DNA of 64,000 bases from Puccinia triticina (Eukaryota; Basidiomycota; Pucciniomycetes; Pucciniales; Pucciniaceae). The notes beneath the pieces are model-generated. The model searched no databases and had not been told where the DNA came from. It worked only from the letters and a program-made list of their open reading frames with translations. This document shows positions 45,801 through 57,464 of the stretch, piece after piece. The stretch covers positions 284,001 to 348,000 of the forward strand of contig NC_070560.1 of NCBI RefSeq assembly GCF_026914185.1, read 5' to 3'. Position 1 is the stretch's first letter. Every line of letters starts with the position of its first letter. A program made the position numbers and the translations under genes.

Positions 45801-48788
45801 CCAGTCAATTACGCATTTTCAGCATTGATGGGAAATGAGTTTGGCCGAATTAGTTTGTAGGTACAGTCCGTGCTCCTTGGAATCATTCACTTTTTTAACG
45901 TCCAATTTGTTTTAGAGCTTGCACAGGCGATTCAATTGCCCCGCGTGGTCCGGGCTATCCAGCAGGCATTGGTGCGAATCAAGCATGCACTGTCCTGGGT
46001 TCGAGGCCTGGAAGCCCAATCGTTATCGGTGAAGATTACATCCGGAGCAATTTCTCATATTCTGAATCGCATGTTTGGAGAAATTTTGTTATTGTGGTAT
46101 GTCCTGGTTGAGCAGAAAATCGGCATTCAATCTCACGCTGACGTTACCATTCTACCTTCTAGTGCGCCTTCGCTGCTCTTTTCCTCATCCTTCTCTTCAT
46201 CGCAGTCGAAACTTTGGCGCTTGGGTCTGGAAGTCCAGCCATCAATGTATTCGCACAAGAGAACGAAGAACGCAAGAAGCTGAACGCAAAACTACAAGAA
46301 CGAAAGCAAGATTTTCGTTCTGGAAAGGCCACGCAAGACTTGTCAGGTTTGATACAGACTCGCAAGCCCTTCACATGGGAAGACTTGTCCTACAGCGTTT
46401 CCGTTCCTGGTGGCCAAAAGAAATTGCTCACCAACATTTACGGATATGTCAAGCCGGGAACTCTGACCGCCTTGATGGGATCCTCCGGAGCCGGCAAAAC
46501 CACCTTACTAGATGTATTGGCAGATCGCAAAACGACAGTAAGCCTGTTTAATCACTATCTACAAGAAAGTTTCGAGAACTTGACATTACCAATGTTGTTA
46601 TTTTCAATTCCTTAGGGTGTCATTAGCGGTGAGATTTGCATAGCTGGCCAAAAGCCCGGTGCAGACTTTCAGAGAGGAACTGCGTATTGTGAGCAGCAAG
46701 ATGTTCATGAGTGGACGGCCACCGTGCGTGAAGCCATGCGATTTTCGGCGTATCTTCGTCAACCTGCAGAGGTATCAATTGAAGAAAAAAACAAATACGT
46801 CGAAGAGATGATTCAACTTCTCGAGCTCGAGGATCTCGCTGATGCCATGATTGGATTTCCCGGGTTTGGCCTTGGAGTGGAAGCCCGAAAAAGACTGACC
46901 ATTGGTGTTGAGCTGGCGGCCAAACCACAGCTACTTTTGTTTCTGGACGAGCCTACGTCTGGTCTTGATGGGCAAAGTGCCTACAATATTGTCCGTTTTC
47001 TACGCAAGTTGGCTACCGCGGGCCAGGCTATCCTGTGTACAATCCACCAGCCAAACGCCCTGCTATTTGAAAATTTCGATCGTTTACTTTTGCTCAAAAA
47101 GGGTGGTCGATGCGTTTACTTTGGTGATATCGGACGTGATTCACACGTTATCCGGTCCTATTTCGAGAAAAACGGAGCGAAATGTCCAGAAGATGGCAAT
47201 CCTGCGGAGTTTATGCTTGAGGCTATTGGCGCTGGGACGTCTGCTCAACACGGCGGTACGAAAGATTGGGCAGATCGCTGGGTGGAATCCCTCGAACATG
47301 CTGAGAATATGCGTGAAATAAAACGTCTGAAGGAAGAGTCGCTGAAAGAACAAACTCATCAAGGGCCCTCCCTCAAAGAAATGAAATGTTAGACGGTTTT
47401 TTTCTACCCCGAGGGGAACAATGCGGTATACTGATGTTTGTTTTGATTTCGTAAAATTCGAGCAGATGCTACCTCATTCGCCTATCAATTAAAAACTGTT
47501 GTCGACCGGACTAATTTGAGCTTCTATCGCAATGCAGATTATGAAGTCACGCGGGTATTTAATCACGTCGCCATAGCCCTCATTACAGGCCTTACGTTTT
47601 TACGCCTATCCGACGGAGTGGGAGATCTTCAGAATCGCATCTTTGCCGCTTTCCAAGTGGTCATTTTGATTCCCCTGGTAAGGGCTTTTGAGGTGGAGCT
47701 TACGGCGGAAACCTTTTTGCTACGTGTATTTATGATAAATATGATTTTTCGTCATATTCCAGATCACGGCTCAAGTGGAGCCCACGTTCATAATGGCTCG
47801 GGATATATATCTGAGAGAATCTTCGTCTAAAATGTATACGCCTGTGGCGTTCGGGGTTGCCCAGTTTTTGGCTGAAATGCCATACTCTTTGGTGTGCGCG
47901 ATCGTCTTCTACATTCTATGGTACTTTCTTGTGGGATTTCAAAGCGATAGTGATCGAGCAGGTTACGCATTTCTCAGTAAGTCGTCTTCCTGAGCCTCTC
48001 CCCAAACCCAATTTCTACCCAGTTTGATTTGGCTTATAAAATCTACAGTGGTCGTCGCACTCGAGACATATGCAGTAACTTTGGGGCAAGCTATCGCTGC
48101 TCTATCTCCGAGCATGTTTATCGCCGCCAAAGCCAATCCCCCCGTGATCGTCATATTGACCTTGTTTTGCGGCGTCACTGTGCCGAAGGCTCGACTGCCT
48201 GGTTTCTGGAGAGTATGTAAGTGTACCTTCCAATTCAACCATTACCAATTGCATATTCTGATTCAGAACACAACTTGTTCAGGGTTGTATGAATTAAACC
48301 CCATCACCCGATTCATCTCAGGAACGATTTCCAACGAGATGCACGACTTGCCCATTATCTGTAGCTCCGAAGAATAGTAAGCACTCATGAGTGCTGAACC
48401 TGAACCGGCTGATTGGATAGCTATTGACTGAATATTAGTATTTCCCCAGCACGACTTTCCAACCGCCCAGTGGTCAGACTTGCGCACAATGGGCGGGCCC
48501 ATTTGTAAATTCTTTTGGTGGATACTTACTCGACGATACAGTCCGATCCGATTGCAAGTACTGTCAATTCTCCAATGGAAATGAATGTACGCAGTTGAAG
48601 TCTTGCCAAGAAACCAGGACATCCGCATTCTAACTACCATTTTTTAATTCACAGATTTGAGGATTAATGACATGAGATTTGAAGACCGATGGAGGGATTT
48701 TGGAATCTTCGTGGTTTATATTGCTGCCAACCTGGTGGTGATCGTCTTAGGCTCCCGCTTTCTGACCCACATCTATGCCAAGCGATAA
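42846..48788 (+). CDS. PDR-type ABCG transporter, ABC2 (1481 aa, 19 exons)
   Basis: Exons: 42846-43096, 43241-43325, 43424-43806, 43916-43934, 44023-44188, 44274-44857, 44926-45148, 45231-45382, 45484-45683, 45761-45856, 45916-46096, 46163-46537, 46616-47387, 47466-47677, 47763-47976, 48049-48216, 48283-48376, 48450-48586, 48655-48788 (4446 nt). NBD1 has degenerate Walker [11 protein letters not shown] (about 195), [10 protein letters not shown] and [13 protein letters not shown]2 has [18 protein letters not shown] and LDEPTSGLD. Both ends resemble ABC1 (RRQLTQAS; final TMD ending LTHxYAKR). From exon 3 onward every block equals its ABC1 counterpart in length, but exon 13 (772 nt) replaces four ABC1 exons (229+105+85+353). 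Third codon positions are much more A/T-rich than in ABC1. Role as for ABC1: ATP-driven export at the plasma membrane; substrate unknown. Confidence 0.93.
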
Positions 48789-49543
48789 ACCAATGATCTC
48801 TAGATAGGGCCAGCGAAATTACAGAAAAAAAATGAGCGAAAGATTCAAGACAATATGTTAGATGTATTGATTTACAAATCTTTATCCCAACTTTCCGCCC
48901 CCAAACCTTTAATACTTTTTTGTTGCTCAGCGATTGTCTTTACACGCATATGTTACTCTAATTACTAGTTATTCTTTTATAAGTAATGTACGGTAAGTAT
49001 AGCTGGTTAATTATGTTGGTTGTTATCATTTCTATGTTATCAATCATTGATTGCAACTCGTGAGTGACTACTTGATTGATTTTTTCGCTTTGGAAAGGGA
49101 ACTCTGAGCAATGATGATGGCTTTTAGGCTAAGCGTACAGTAGGGGCTTTCACGATAGCTTAAAACACTTCTGGTCGGACCTTAAAAAATTTCTTGCTGG
49201 TCCACTTTTGAGACCTAAAATCGGTGATCACAATATTTATGATGCATAAATATTGTGATTCCGCTTAAGCTTGAACAATTCAAGATTTTCAGTGGGCTAA
49301 AGTTGTGGCCTTTGAGCCACAGCACCAGTAAAATTTTGGTTTTCTGACCAACACAGCTGCAAACTTGTCATGTCAGCCCCCCATTGTTTCCCAGTGGCAG
49401 AAGGAAGGCTGAAAACCTGAACTCAAATGTCAGGATTCCATGATTTTGAGCTCACAGCTCAAAAATCTGTCCAAGCATTCCTGGAATCACAATATTTCGA
49501 ATCCGAATGCTCCACAGCAATTCAGGATTATAGTCAACAGGCT

Positions 49544-49676
49544 GACTTCCCGTAGCCTCATGGTTGGCTAGATTTAGCGGGAGGCACTACACCTTGTTTG
49601 CTGGCGAAAACTCGGTCTCGGTCATTTTTTAAACCTTGCCCGCCCGCTGATCTAGCTTTTTAGCCCACGGGAAGTC
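49544..49676. mobile_element. 133-bp MITE-like inverted repeat with GACTTCCCGT ends
   Basis: The left end is GACTTCCCGTAGCCT. The right end, read inward, is GACTTCCCGTGGGCT. Both continue to GCTAGAT..AGCGGG about 25 bases in. No target duplication was recognised. Confidence 0.55.
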
Positions 49677-49853
49677 ATCCAGTCTGACGACATTGAGTCT
49701 CGTCGCAATCAAGACAAAAGCTATCCGCGCCTCTGCCCTAGTTCCCCCGATGATGTGTCATGGAGAGCGTCCCATTCGGCGCAAGGCGGTCTCTTTAAAT
49801 GGGACGCTTTGTTCGAGAGGCTCCAGGCTCGGCCTTCGCCGCCGGGGGGGGGG

Positions 49854-49944
49854 CTAACTTAACTAAGTCCCTCCCGAGGGAGGCCGAAGGCCTCCCTCCG
49901 GTGGAGGCGCTTCGCGCCTCCAACTTCGGACTTAGTTAAGTTAG
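49854..49944. mobile_element. 91-bp hairpin element in a poly-G tract
   Basis: Perfect 17-bp arms CTAACTTAACTAAGTCC and its complement enclose further palindromes (GGAGGCC..GGCCTCC type and GGAGGCGC..GCGCCTCC). Runs of G flank it on both sides on the same strand, as if the element duplicated a G-run target. The ends match the 9792-11076 transposon. Confidence 0.7.
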
Positions 49945-50761
49945 GGGGGGGGGGGGGGGATCAGACTTGACACCGCTGTCTCCTGGCCGACGATGCCCCT
50001 TCCATCCACTCATGGTCTCCACCCAGTGTCAGTTCGGTGACCATTGGTACCAGGCTATTGAAGCGAACTTGAATCTGGTCGTTCAAGAAGTAACTATGCT
50101 ACAGTCTGAACTTGATTGAATCATCTGCGACAGCACTATAAGGGCGACGATTGGTTAGGATACCAAAGATTTGGACGGCTCGGAGATCGGATGGATATCA
50201 TTATCTGGCTCGGTCACTCTGGTTTCAACTATCGATAACTAGTTTTTGTTGCCTCTCGCCCTCTTCTTCTCCACAACACATGATTACGCGCAAGGGTAGG
50301 AATTAATCGTCGGTCAGCACTCAATGGCAGTGCACTTACAAGTTGCTGATCATTCGCGATAGTATCCTTGGCTATGATTCTGTGAATTAACCTCGAGAGT
50401 CGAGAGTCTCGCCAGCAAGCAACCATCACTTGACTTCGGCATCGGTCGGTGCCACCCGTAGGCTGTATATTTCCTCACCTAGATTGGCTGAAAATTGGAA
50501 ACGCATTGTGATCGTCTCTTGTTTCCTGCCGGTGCCAGAACATAAAGCCCATGAGCTTTGCAGAGGCGATTATTGTGCATCCTCACATACTTCTTCCCGA
50601 ACCTTCACCCCATAATCTTCCTATCCACATCACTCACAAATTTTTAGATTCTAATTAGTCTTTCCCATCAATTGAGTTTTTTTTATCACACCAAGAATCA
50701 TAGAGCATATCTTCTCCGTATAAATTACGAGTCGCAAATTTTCAAAACTATCTCGTTCAAA

Positions 50762-51588
50762 ATGTTTGTTCATTGGCTCCTGGTGGTCTTCATTTCTTTC
50801 ATACAACTTACATCTAACATCGCACGTCCGCAAGGCTTCGGAACGCCGCAGCCGGCTTTTGATGGTGCCACCGATGATAGTTTTTTGACTATACTCGTCA
50901 CAAAACTCAACACTGGACTTAACCAAATCGAAGCTGCAAATAACGCAGGGAATCTACTTGTTATCAAAGACATCGCAGTAGATCTGCGCAAGTTGATACC
51001 AACGCTAGATCAGGTTGTGATAGCCATCGCAAACAATGCAAACAGAGTTACAGACTCTCTAATTGCCCAGGACCTTACAGCCACTAGAGATACTGTGCTA
51101 AGCGATAACGATTCGATTGCGTAAGTTCGTTTGGCTCTAATTCGACCCCTTTTATAGCAACTGACCCTTATGTCTGTGGTGCCGACCGGGTTCTGACATG
51201 TGCAAAAACCAGGGACAACCTTTACGTTTTGAGTTTTTGTTGGCCCATTCCTGCCCTGGTTACTTATTACGTCGGTCAAGTGAGGACGCAAATGGCTGGC
51301 GCCGCACAGCGTGAGTTGCTTGTTTTGGCCCTGAGGATCGCCGATAGGATCCTTTCTATGTTTAAAAATGATGTTTATTTCTCCGTATTGGTACATGTTA
51401 TTGTTATCTCCAGAATTCGCGGAAATCAGGAAAAAGGGCGCTTCCGACACAACTATTGCATAGTCCTTTCGTGGAGAGTTGCTGTACTCAAGGATCCATC
51501 AGGCAAGAAAGCTGGAATTCTTTTCAGGGAGGAAGGCAAAGTTGGATTGGTGTATTATGATACCCGGCCTCACCTGGGAATACTCTAG
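50762..51588 (+). CDS. Predicted secreted protein of unknown function (244 aa, two exons)
   Basis: Exons are 50762-51120 and 51213-51588, joined by a GTAAGT..CCAG intron in phase 2. Residues 1-20 form a hydrophobic signal-peptide-like segment (LLVVFISFIQL), followed by ARPQGFGTPQPAFDGATDDS and an alanine/leucine-rich, probably helical region with regularly spaced IANNA-type motifs. No cysteine pattern is seen and no domain is recognised. Small secreted proteins downstream of a signal peptide are common effector candidates in rusts, but that is inference. Exon 2 after about residue 190 looks less protein-like, so the real stop could be earlier if a further intron was missed. Confidence 0.55.
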
Positions 51589-53057
51589 CTTTCCCCACAA
51601 GATTTACAAAAAGGCTCATGATTTTTCCTGGCAGTAAAAATATTTTGCTTTTTTGCTCCTTTACAAAATGATTTACTCAGCTTATAAAGCTGAGAAAGGA
51701 CAAATAGTTTTTTAATTAGTAACCTGTATAAACTTTCATCATTGCATTTTTTAATTGGTAGCTTGTATAAACATTCCTCCTGCATTAATCTCAGTTGAAA
51801 TGATTGAGCTGAAGGAAGAAAAAGTAAATAATTGCAAATGTTGCTGGTCAAAAACAAATTCAAACAATCATCCTCAGAGAAATCTGAAGAAGGACATCAA
51901 CTGCTGTAATTAGTTGCTTTTTATTGGGATTCCTTTCTCTCTATCCAGTTTCATTGCAAGTGTTTTGTGGTTAGATAAGAATCTTTAACATCAGTGTTGC
52001 AGGTTACCTGTTAAATTCAAGTCTAGAGGAGAGAAAGGCAGGTTTTGGGGTTCTGGATCCTAATTTGGTAGATTGAATTTGTAGCCTTTGGTTGTGGAAG
52101 CTGTCTGGATCTCCAGCCTCTCAAACTAGGACTGTGTAGACTGTAACATGCATGTGACAGGCTATATACATAGGAATTCCCCCCTTTAATGCCCAAGCAT
52201 CCCCATTTTCTGTTTTGAATAATCAATGTGAAAATCAAAATCAAGAAGAAAATCTCATCTTTTGGGTCTGCATTCTGTCCTAGAGATGGTCACTTTGCAT
52301 CCAGGTACCCGTGCATGTTTGGATACCTGCAGCCTTTTTTAGCCATTCCCCAACATTCACATCAAACAATAGGTACCTGCTGTTTTCTTCACACCGGTGC
52401 CAATTTAGTATCATGGTTCCTTCAAGACAGCAGAATTCAAGATTTTGGTGTGAGATTACCAGTCAAGGTGAACAACATCATCCTCATAAATTGAGGAGGG
52501 TGTTGGGAGCTCATATAGCTGCAGAAAAAGGTAAGCAAAGCAAACCTTATTCCACATTCCAAAGCAGTGCCGTCATCTGAATGATGAATACAGTTTATGC
52601 ATCCATGAGCCGCCAGAACCAACACATGGTGAATCCTGGTCAGGTACCTCTAGCGGAGAGAATTTCAGCCAACACCAAAGGTGAGCAGTGTGTTCTCTAA
52701 CTATATGGTAAAGATGATTTTCTAATTGCATCATTCCCTTCCTGTTAGTCAAAGAAGCACAGGAAAAGACCAAGCAAACTGTTGAATCTACTCAAAGAGA
52801 AGAAACGGAAAAAGGTGAGCTGGCGATTTAAGAAACTAGGCAAAAGAAACTACATGCTAAAGACTTATGCCAATGTTTATCTAAAGAGCTAACATTGTGC
52901 AAATTCTGCACCATTTCGCTGAAGCCCAACAAGCTGGACAATAGGGGCCAAAGGATCTAGTCAAGTAGGATATAAATGAACTGGAACAGCTGAAGGTTTG
53001 CTGTAAGGGGTGAGAATCCCCTTCACTGGACGGGACAAGATGAACCGGGAAACGGGC
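51589..53057. other. Intergenic, no gene recognised
   Basis: AT-rich. TAGAGATGG at 52273-52281 followed by GGTACCCG-like words (52304) resembles one end of a hAT-C-type element without its partner. GTGAGC/GTAAGC..AG patterns occur (52530-52830), but no open frame is long enough for a model. Confidence 0.45.
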
Positions 53058-53330
53058 TCAAAGGGGGCACGAGGAGAGGTTTCTAGGACCAACCAAAGGG
53101 GGGGCTTGGATTGCTGGTTCAGAGAGACTGCTAGTCAGTTCTCTGCTAGAAGTATGAGAAGGAAGAAACAACAAGAGTAGAAAGAGAAGAGGCCTACCTG
53201 GTTCAGAGAGACTGCTAGTCAGTTCTCTGCTGAACCAGGGAAGGACAGGAGTCAAGCTATATGTAAGTATGTGACATGTGGGAGTCACTTGTGACTCCTT
53301 GTGAACCCCAAGGGAGGAGGGGGGTTTACA
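53058..53330. mobile_element. Second member of the AAAGGGGGCACG..GGGGTTTACA element
   Basis: Starts TCAAAGGGGGCACG and ends GGGGGTTTACA. It has two direct copies of CTGGTTCAGAGAGACTGCTA (each able to fold with the following CTAGTCAGTTCTCTG) about 85 bp apart, the same plan as 20577-20874 with different repeat words. No target duplication was found. Confidence 0.5.
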
Positions 53331-53988
53331 TTTGCATTAAAAGAGCCAATTTCCAACATTTTATCTTACAGTTTGCTATTATTGAACAAAAGACAATCTT
53401 CATCTCAAACACCAGGGAGGAATCTGTGGCACTCTCCAAAGAGTGCCTGGCTGTAATTTTATACAATGTATGTGTATTTCATATTAACCATAACCTCTGT
53501 TTATTTTCAAATACATGAGGATTTTGACTTCAACCTAACCTATTTTGAACTGAACAACAGCTCAGTCATTGCAACAGTGGGTCAGCTACGCTAACCATAG
53601 ATGTTAGTGTAGCGTAGCGCAGCGCAAATGCACTATTTTTTAGCGTAGTGTTAGCGCAATTTTCAGCTGGCTACTATGGCAGAGCCACCATGACATAAAA
53701 ATATAAAAATAAAATATCAAAAGCAGTGTTACATATGAAAGAGAAATTATTAATCTTACATATTTAAAACTACGCAAAAAACATTAAATACATATATAAA
53801 TAATTAATTAATTAGCTTTGTGTAATTAATAAGTGAAATGTTAGAGAAGATTCTGAATCTACAGGTAAAATAACCTAGGGTACCTCACTTACATGTACCC
53901 TTAAATATTATCCCTTCCTTGTGTAAACTAACTTCAAAGTTTAAGCAAGTGCATCACATCCTGTGTGAATGCACTTGGATGCTTATAT
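53331..53988. other. Intergenic, with a solitary transposon end
   Basis: At 53572 CAACAGTGGGTCAGCTACGC matches the left end of the 5140-7898 element and is followed by TAGCGTAG-type words to about 53675. No matching right end or duplication was found, so it is a fragment. The rest is AT-rich. Confidence 0.5.
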
Positions 53989-54334
53989 ATCTAAATTAGA
54001 GATGGCCATGGGGACCCGGGTACCCGCGGCGTGTCCGGGTACCCACCATGATTTTGTAAAAATTTAGGTACCCGGACTCGCCGCCAACACCCGCGGACAG
54101 GTACTGCCAGTACCCGCGGCGTGTGCCGCGGGTACCCTCACTATATTTGAAACAACTGAGTCAGCACATTTTTTTTTCAATTCCCAAGCCCAATATTGTT
54201 AGATAACAAAATCCAAGGAAAAAAATTACCTCGGATTATCGACTACACATTTCTTGCATTTGTAGATGAATACATATTTGTAATAAAAATTGGATCGATC
54301 ACAGTTGATCTTTACCTTTGCTCTTTGATTTACA

Positions 54335-57300
54335 CATTTTTTCTTCTTGGAGCCCTTCCTTCCACCTTCTGAGCATACCGGAGGGGATCAAGTTGTTTTT
54401 TGAGTAAAAAGCAACAGACATCCCCCTGCTGATAGAAACTGGACTGAGGCGGTGTCTTTTTTCCAATACATAATCCCGTCCAAATGAGAAAGCCCGCTCA
54501 ACATCAACGGAGGTAGCTAGATTGAATCAGAGTCAGATATGCAGCCAAAACATATGTAAAATGACAATTACTAACCTGGGCAACTGAGGACATCAAGGGC
54601 CATTTGGACAAGTCCACCGTGGTTATTTCCAGCGCGCTTTTGTTGGATCCACCACTTAAGCGCATTGATTGGGGAGCCATTGTCTAAAATGAGGCCAGAA
54701 GATAGCCATAATGTGAGCGGATCGTTTGAGGACTGACCCAATTAGGCAGCCAATGCGAGCTGTGCAATATGTCCTGTTTTGGGCTGAAATCATCTTTTGT
54801 CAGCTGAGAGAGTGAGGATGCCAATGGTTTATCTAACTAAGCCCACCTTGCTTGACTTTGTTGATTGACTGGAGGGCAGAGATTCGACGGGAGGCTTGTA
54901 GAATGTATTGAACATTTCTCGTGTCAGCCGAAGAGCTTCGTCAATCCAATTCTGTTCCCAGCCGGCGATCTCGAAGTACTGGTCTTTGAACTTAAGGAGG
55001 GGTGGAGTACTTTTCAAAAGGAGTTTAGATAGGCTTTGTTTAGCATAATCAGTGGCGTATGGGATTGAGAGAGTTTTAGGGCATACCCATGGCAATGCGA
55101 TACAAGGGCGAGCAGTCAGTAAGCGTGTAATATTTATTTGTGAGCTGAAGGCCAAGGCGGCATGCGTTTCGGAGTACAGGTGGGTATTTTTCGCCATCTC
55201 CCTTGATCACATTTGCGAGGTGTTTGGTTATCTCATCTATGAAGACAATGATGTGGGTCAGTCGAGCTGATCCAGACACAGAGATTTGGACTGTTTGTTC
55301 ATAGAAAATCTGCAGGATGGCAACGCGATCGCGAGCCAAGTGTACATCGACCTCGCCAATGTGATAGCGTCGAGGCAGGCCGAATTTTTGGTCCTTTTGC
55401 CAGATGAAGCTGGCCAGAACATTATCATCAGCTTCGATGTACATAGATGATCTGAGATAAAACACCCACATCGCTTTCTCACATCGAATAATCCCTTCAA
55501 GCTGAGAAAAGGTGGAGTTCCATCGCGTTTGGACATCTCTCACGATGTTGTGAGGTTTTGTACATTCCATTTCTTCACAGAGGTCGATGAACAGGGCCTT
55601 TGAATTTGGAGATTTGCGAAGCTTAGCTATGGCACGGAACTAGAAGGAGGTGATATAAGTTGATTGAAGACACACAAAGTCAAGACATTTACCTTATTTA
55701 AGCTTTCTTTGCACAATACCGAAGTGTAGATGTCATTATCTTTGTCTTCATCGCTTAAATCCTGGATGTCCGCCATAGATAACTCAGCATCTGACCCATC
55801 TTCGCCAATGTATGCTTCCGAATCTTCACTGTCAGAAGGGTTGCCTTCATCAGGATCATCTTCCCCGCAGATGGAACCCTTGCCCTTGTATCTATGTTGC
55901 CGAACAAATGATTAGAAGACCGAATGATCCAAAAATGATTCAATTTTATTAAATAATAAAAAAACTTTCCTACGGATCTGATTTTCAGCATCCTCATAAT
56001 CTGATTCCTCATCGGATCCAAGAGTAGACGCCAGTTTTTCAGGGTGTTTATTTTGGAGTTTCTTGAAATGCCGCAGGATCAATTGCACAATCAAATTGAG
56101 TATATGCGCAAAGCATCTGATCCACTGCGGTTCGCCTTTGAATCGAGGCCATTTGAACTTTTTCATGGCCACCACCATTGAAGCATTATTTGAGGCATTG
56201 TTGGCAACAATTCCACATATCTGAAACAAATCGAATAACTCAGGTCACACAGATGCCTAGAAAGAATAAGAGAGCCTCAAGTTGACCTACTTTATCTTGA
56301 ACAGCAAAATTTTTGACTACCAACCGTATTGTTTCCGCAAGATATTCTCCAGTGTGACTCCGAGTGAGCGAAACAAAATCCAATGACATAGATTCAAGCT
56401 CAATTTTTCCGCCATCCTTCTCAACTAGTGGTAAATCAATACCCCCAGGATATCCTGACCATTGGGTGACTGCCATGCATCAGCCCCAAGGTACATGGCA
56501 CCTACATGTTTCTGTCCAACAAAATATTTTAAATATTATTAGAGAGTCAGTTTTATCGGATCAATCAAAGGGAATATAGATGAAATGAAATGTCTACATT
56601 TAAAACATCCCGATAACTGTCTTGAACCGCAGTATACAGCATGTGAATCAATCTTGAAACAATCTTTGCCAAAGGCATATGTTTAACAACCATTGGATGG
56701 AGAATTGCTTTGTGGGTCTTGTCCGCTAAAGCAGCAAAGGGTCGTGCAGCCTCTGCGCACCAGATGGAGCACAGTTGGTTTACCTGTAGAAACGAGAGAC
56801 AATCAGAGAATTAAGAGAGAGAAACTGAATGTGCATCACTCACCTCTTCCAAGTCAATATGACCGCCAAAAACGCCAAGACTGGCCGGATTTTGATTGCT
56901 ATTCACATCACAAACTTTCTTGAGACATCCAGCGGCATGTTTGAGCAAATTACTGCACGAGGAGTCATATGTTGGCCTGTGTATCTTTGTGCTGCATCTG
57001 AAAGAGGAAAAATGTCAGTAAAAAACCATCCAGAAAGACTGTCCGGATAGCTAACGTCTTGCATGGATACGCGATCATGTGTTGTCCCTTTTTGTCAAGG
57101 TGTGTTGAGAGTTCCGGTTTGTGGTAGCTCAAATAGGCGGCACTGATTGCCATCGAGGCAATCTTCTGAGCTCAAACTTTCAGGAAAAATATTGGATGCC
57201 CAAGTCAGTGATATGAATGGAGTGGAAGAGCAGAAAGAAAGCTTACCAAGCTCATCATGATCAGTGAGTTCGCGACTGGTACTAGACCGGCTGGTCCAAG

Positions 57301-57463
57301 GAGCTTTTTTCCGAGAGCTAGAGGTGGTATCTGTGACATTGTCATTTGCAACCAAGATATCCGTATCAATGACATCAGTTGGATCTGGGTTGGTCTGACC
57401 ATCCAATGGTCCCAGAGGCAAGGATGTTGGTGAATTCAAGATCCGGCGCGGTGTAGGGACTCT
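54335..57463 (-). pseudogene. hAT-C transposase, inactivated
   Basis: The homologous blocks read on the minus strand over at least eight exons. There is an S/T/D-rich N-terminus (57450-57270), then a BED-like finger (SYHKPELSTHLDKKG with IAYPCKT, near 57120-57060). Next come blocks with GADAWQSPNGQDILG (56460) and DFVSLTRSHTGEYLAETI (56380), then CGIVANNASNN (56215) with IRCFAHILNLIVQ, then TRWNSTFSQLEG (55520). The dimerisation block with DVERAFSFGRDYVLEKRHR is near 54500. One base is missing between the DAWQSP block and the following LVEKDGG block (about 56425-56432), which puts a stop in frame. The normally catalytic DNASNN reads NNASNN. No start ATG was found because the 5' part is displaced by the LTR insertion. 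Confidence 0.8.
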
Positions 57464-57464
57464 T

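Larger units (their letters stand above)
48789..50761. other. Intergenic with three palindromic elements
   Basis: No gene is supported. It contains a perfect 15-bp-arm palindrome at 49227-49259 (ATCACAATATTTATG and its complement), part of which recurs at 49486-49500. It also holds the GACTTCCCGT MITE (49544-49676) and the CTAACTTAACTAAGTCC hairpin (49854-49944). The last part presumably holds the promoter of the secreted-protein gene. Confidence 0.5.
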
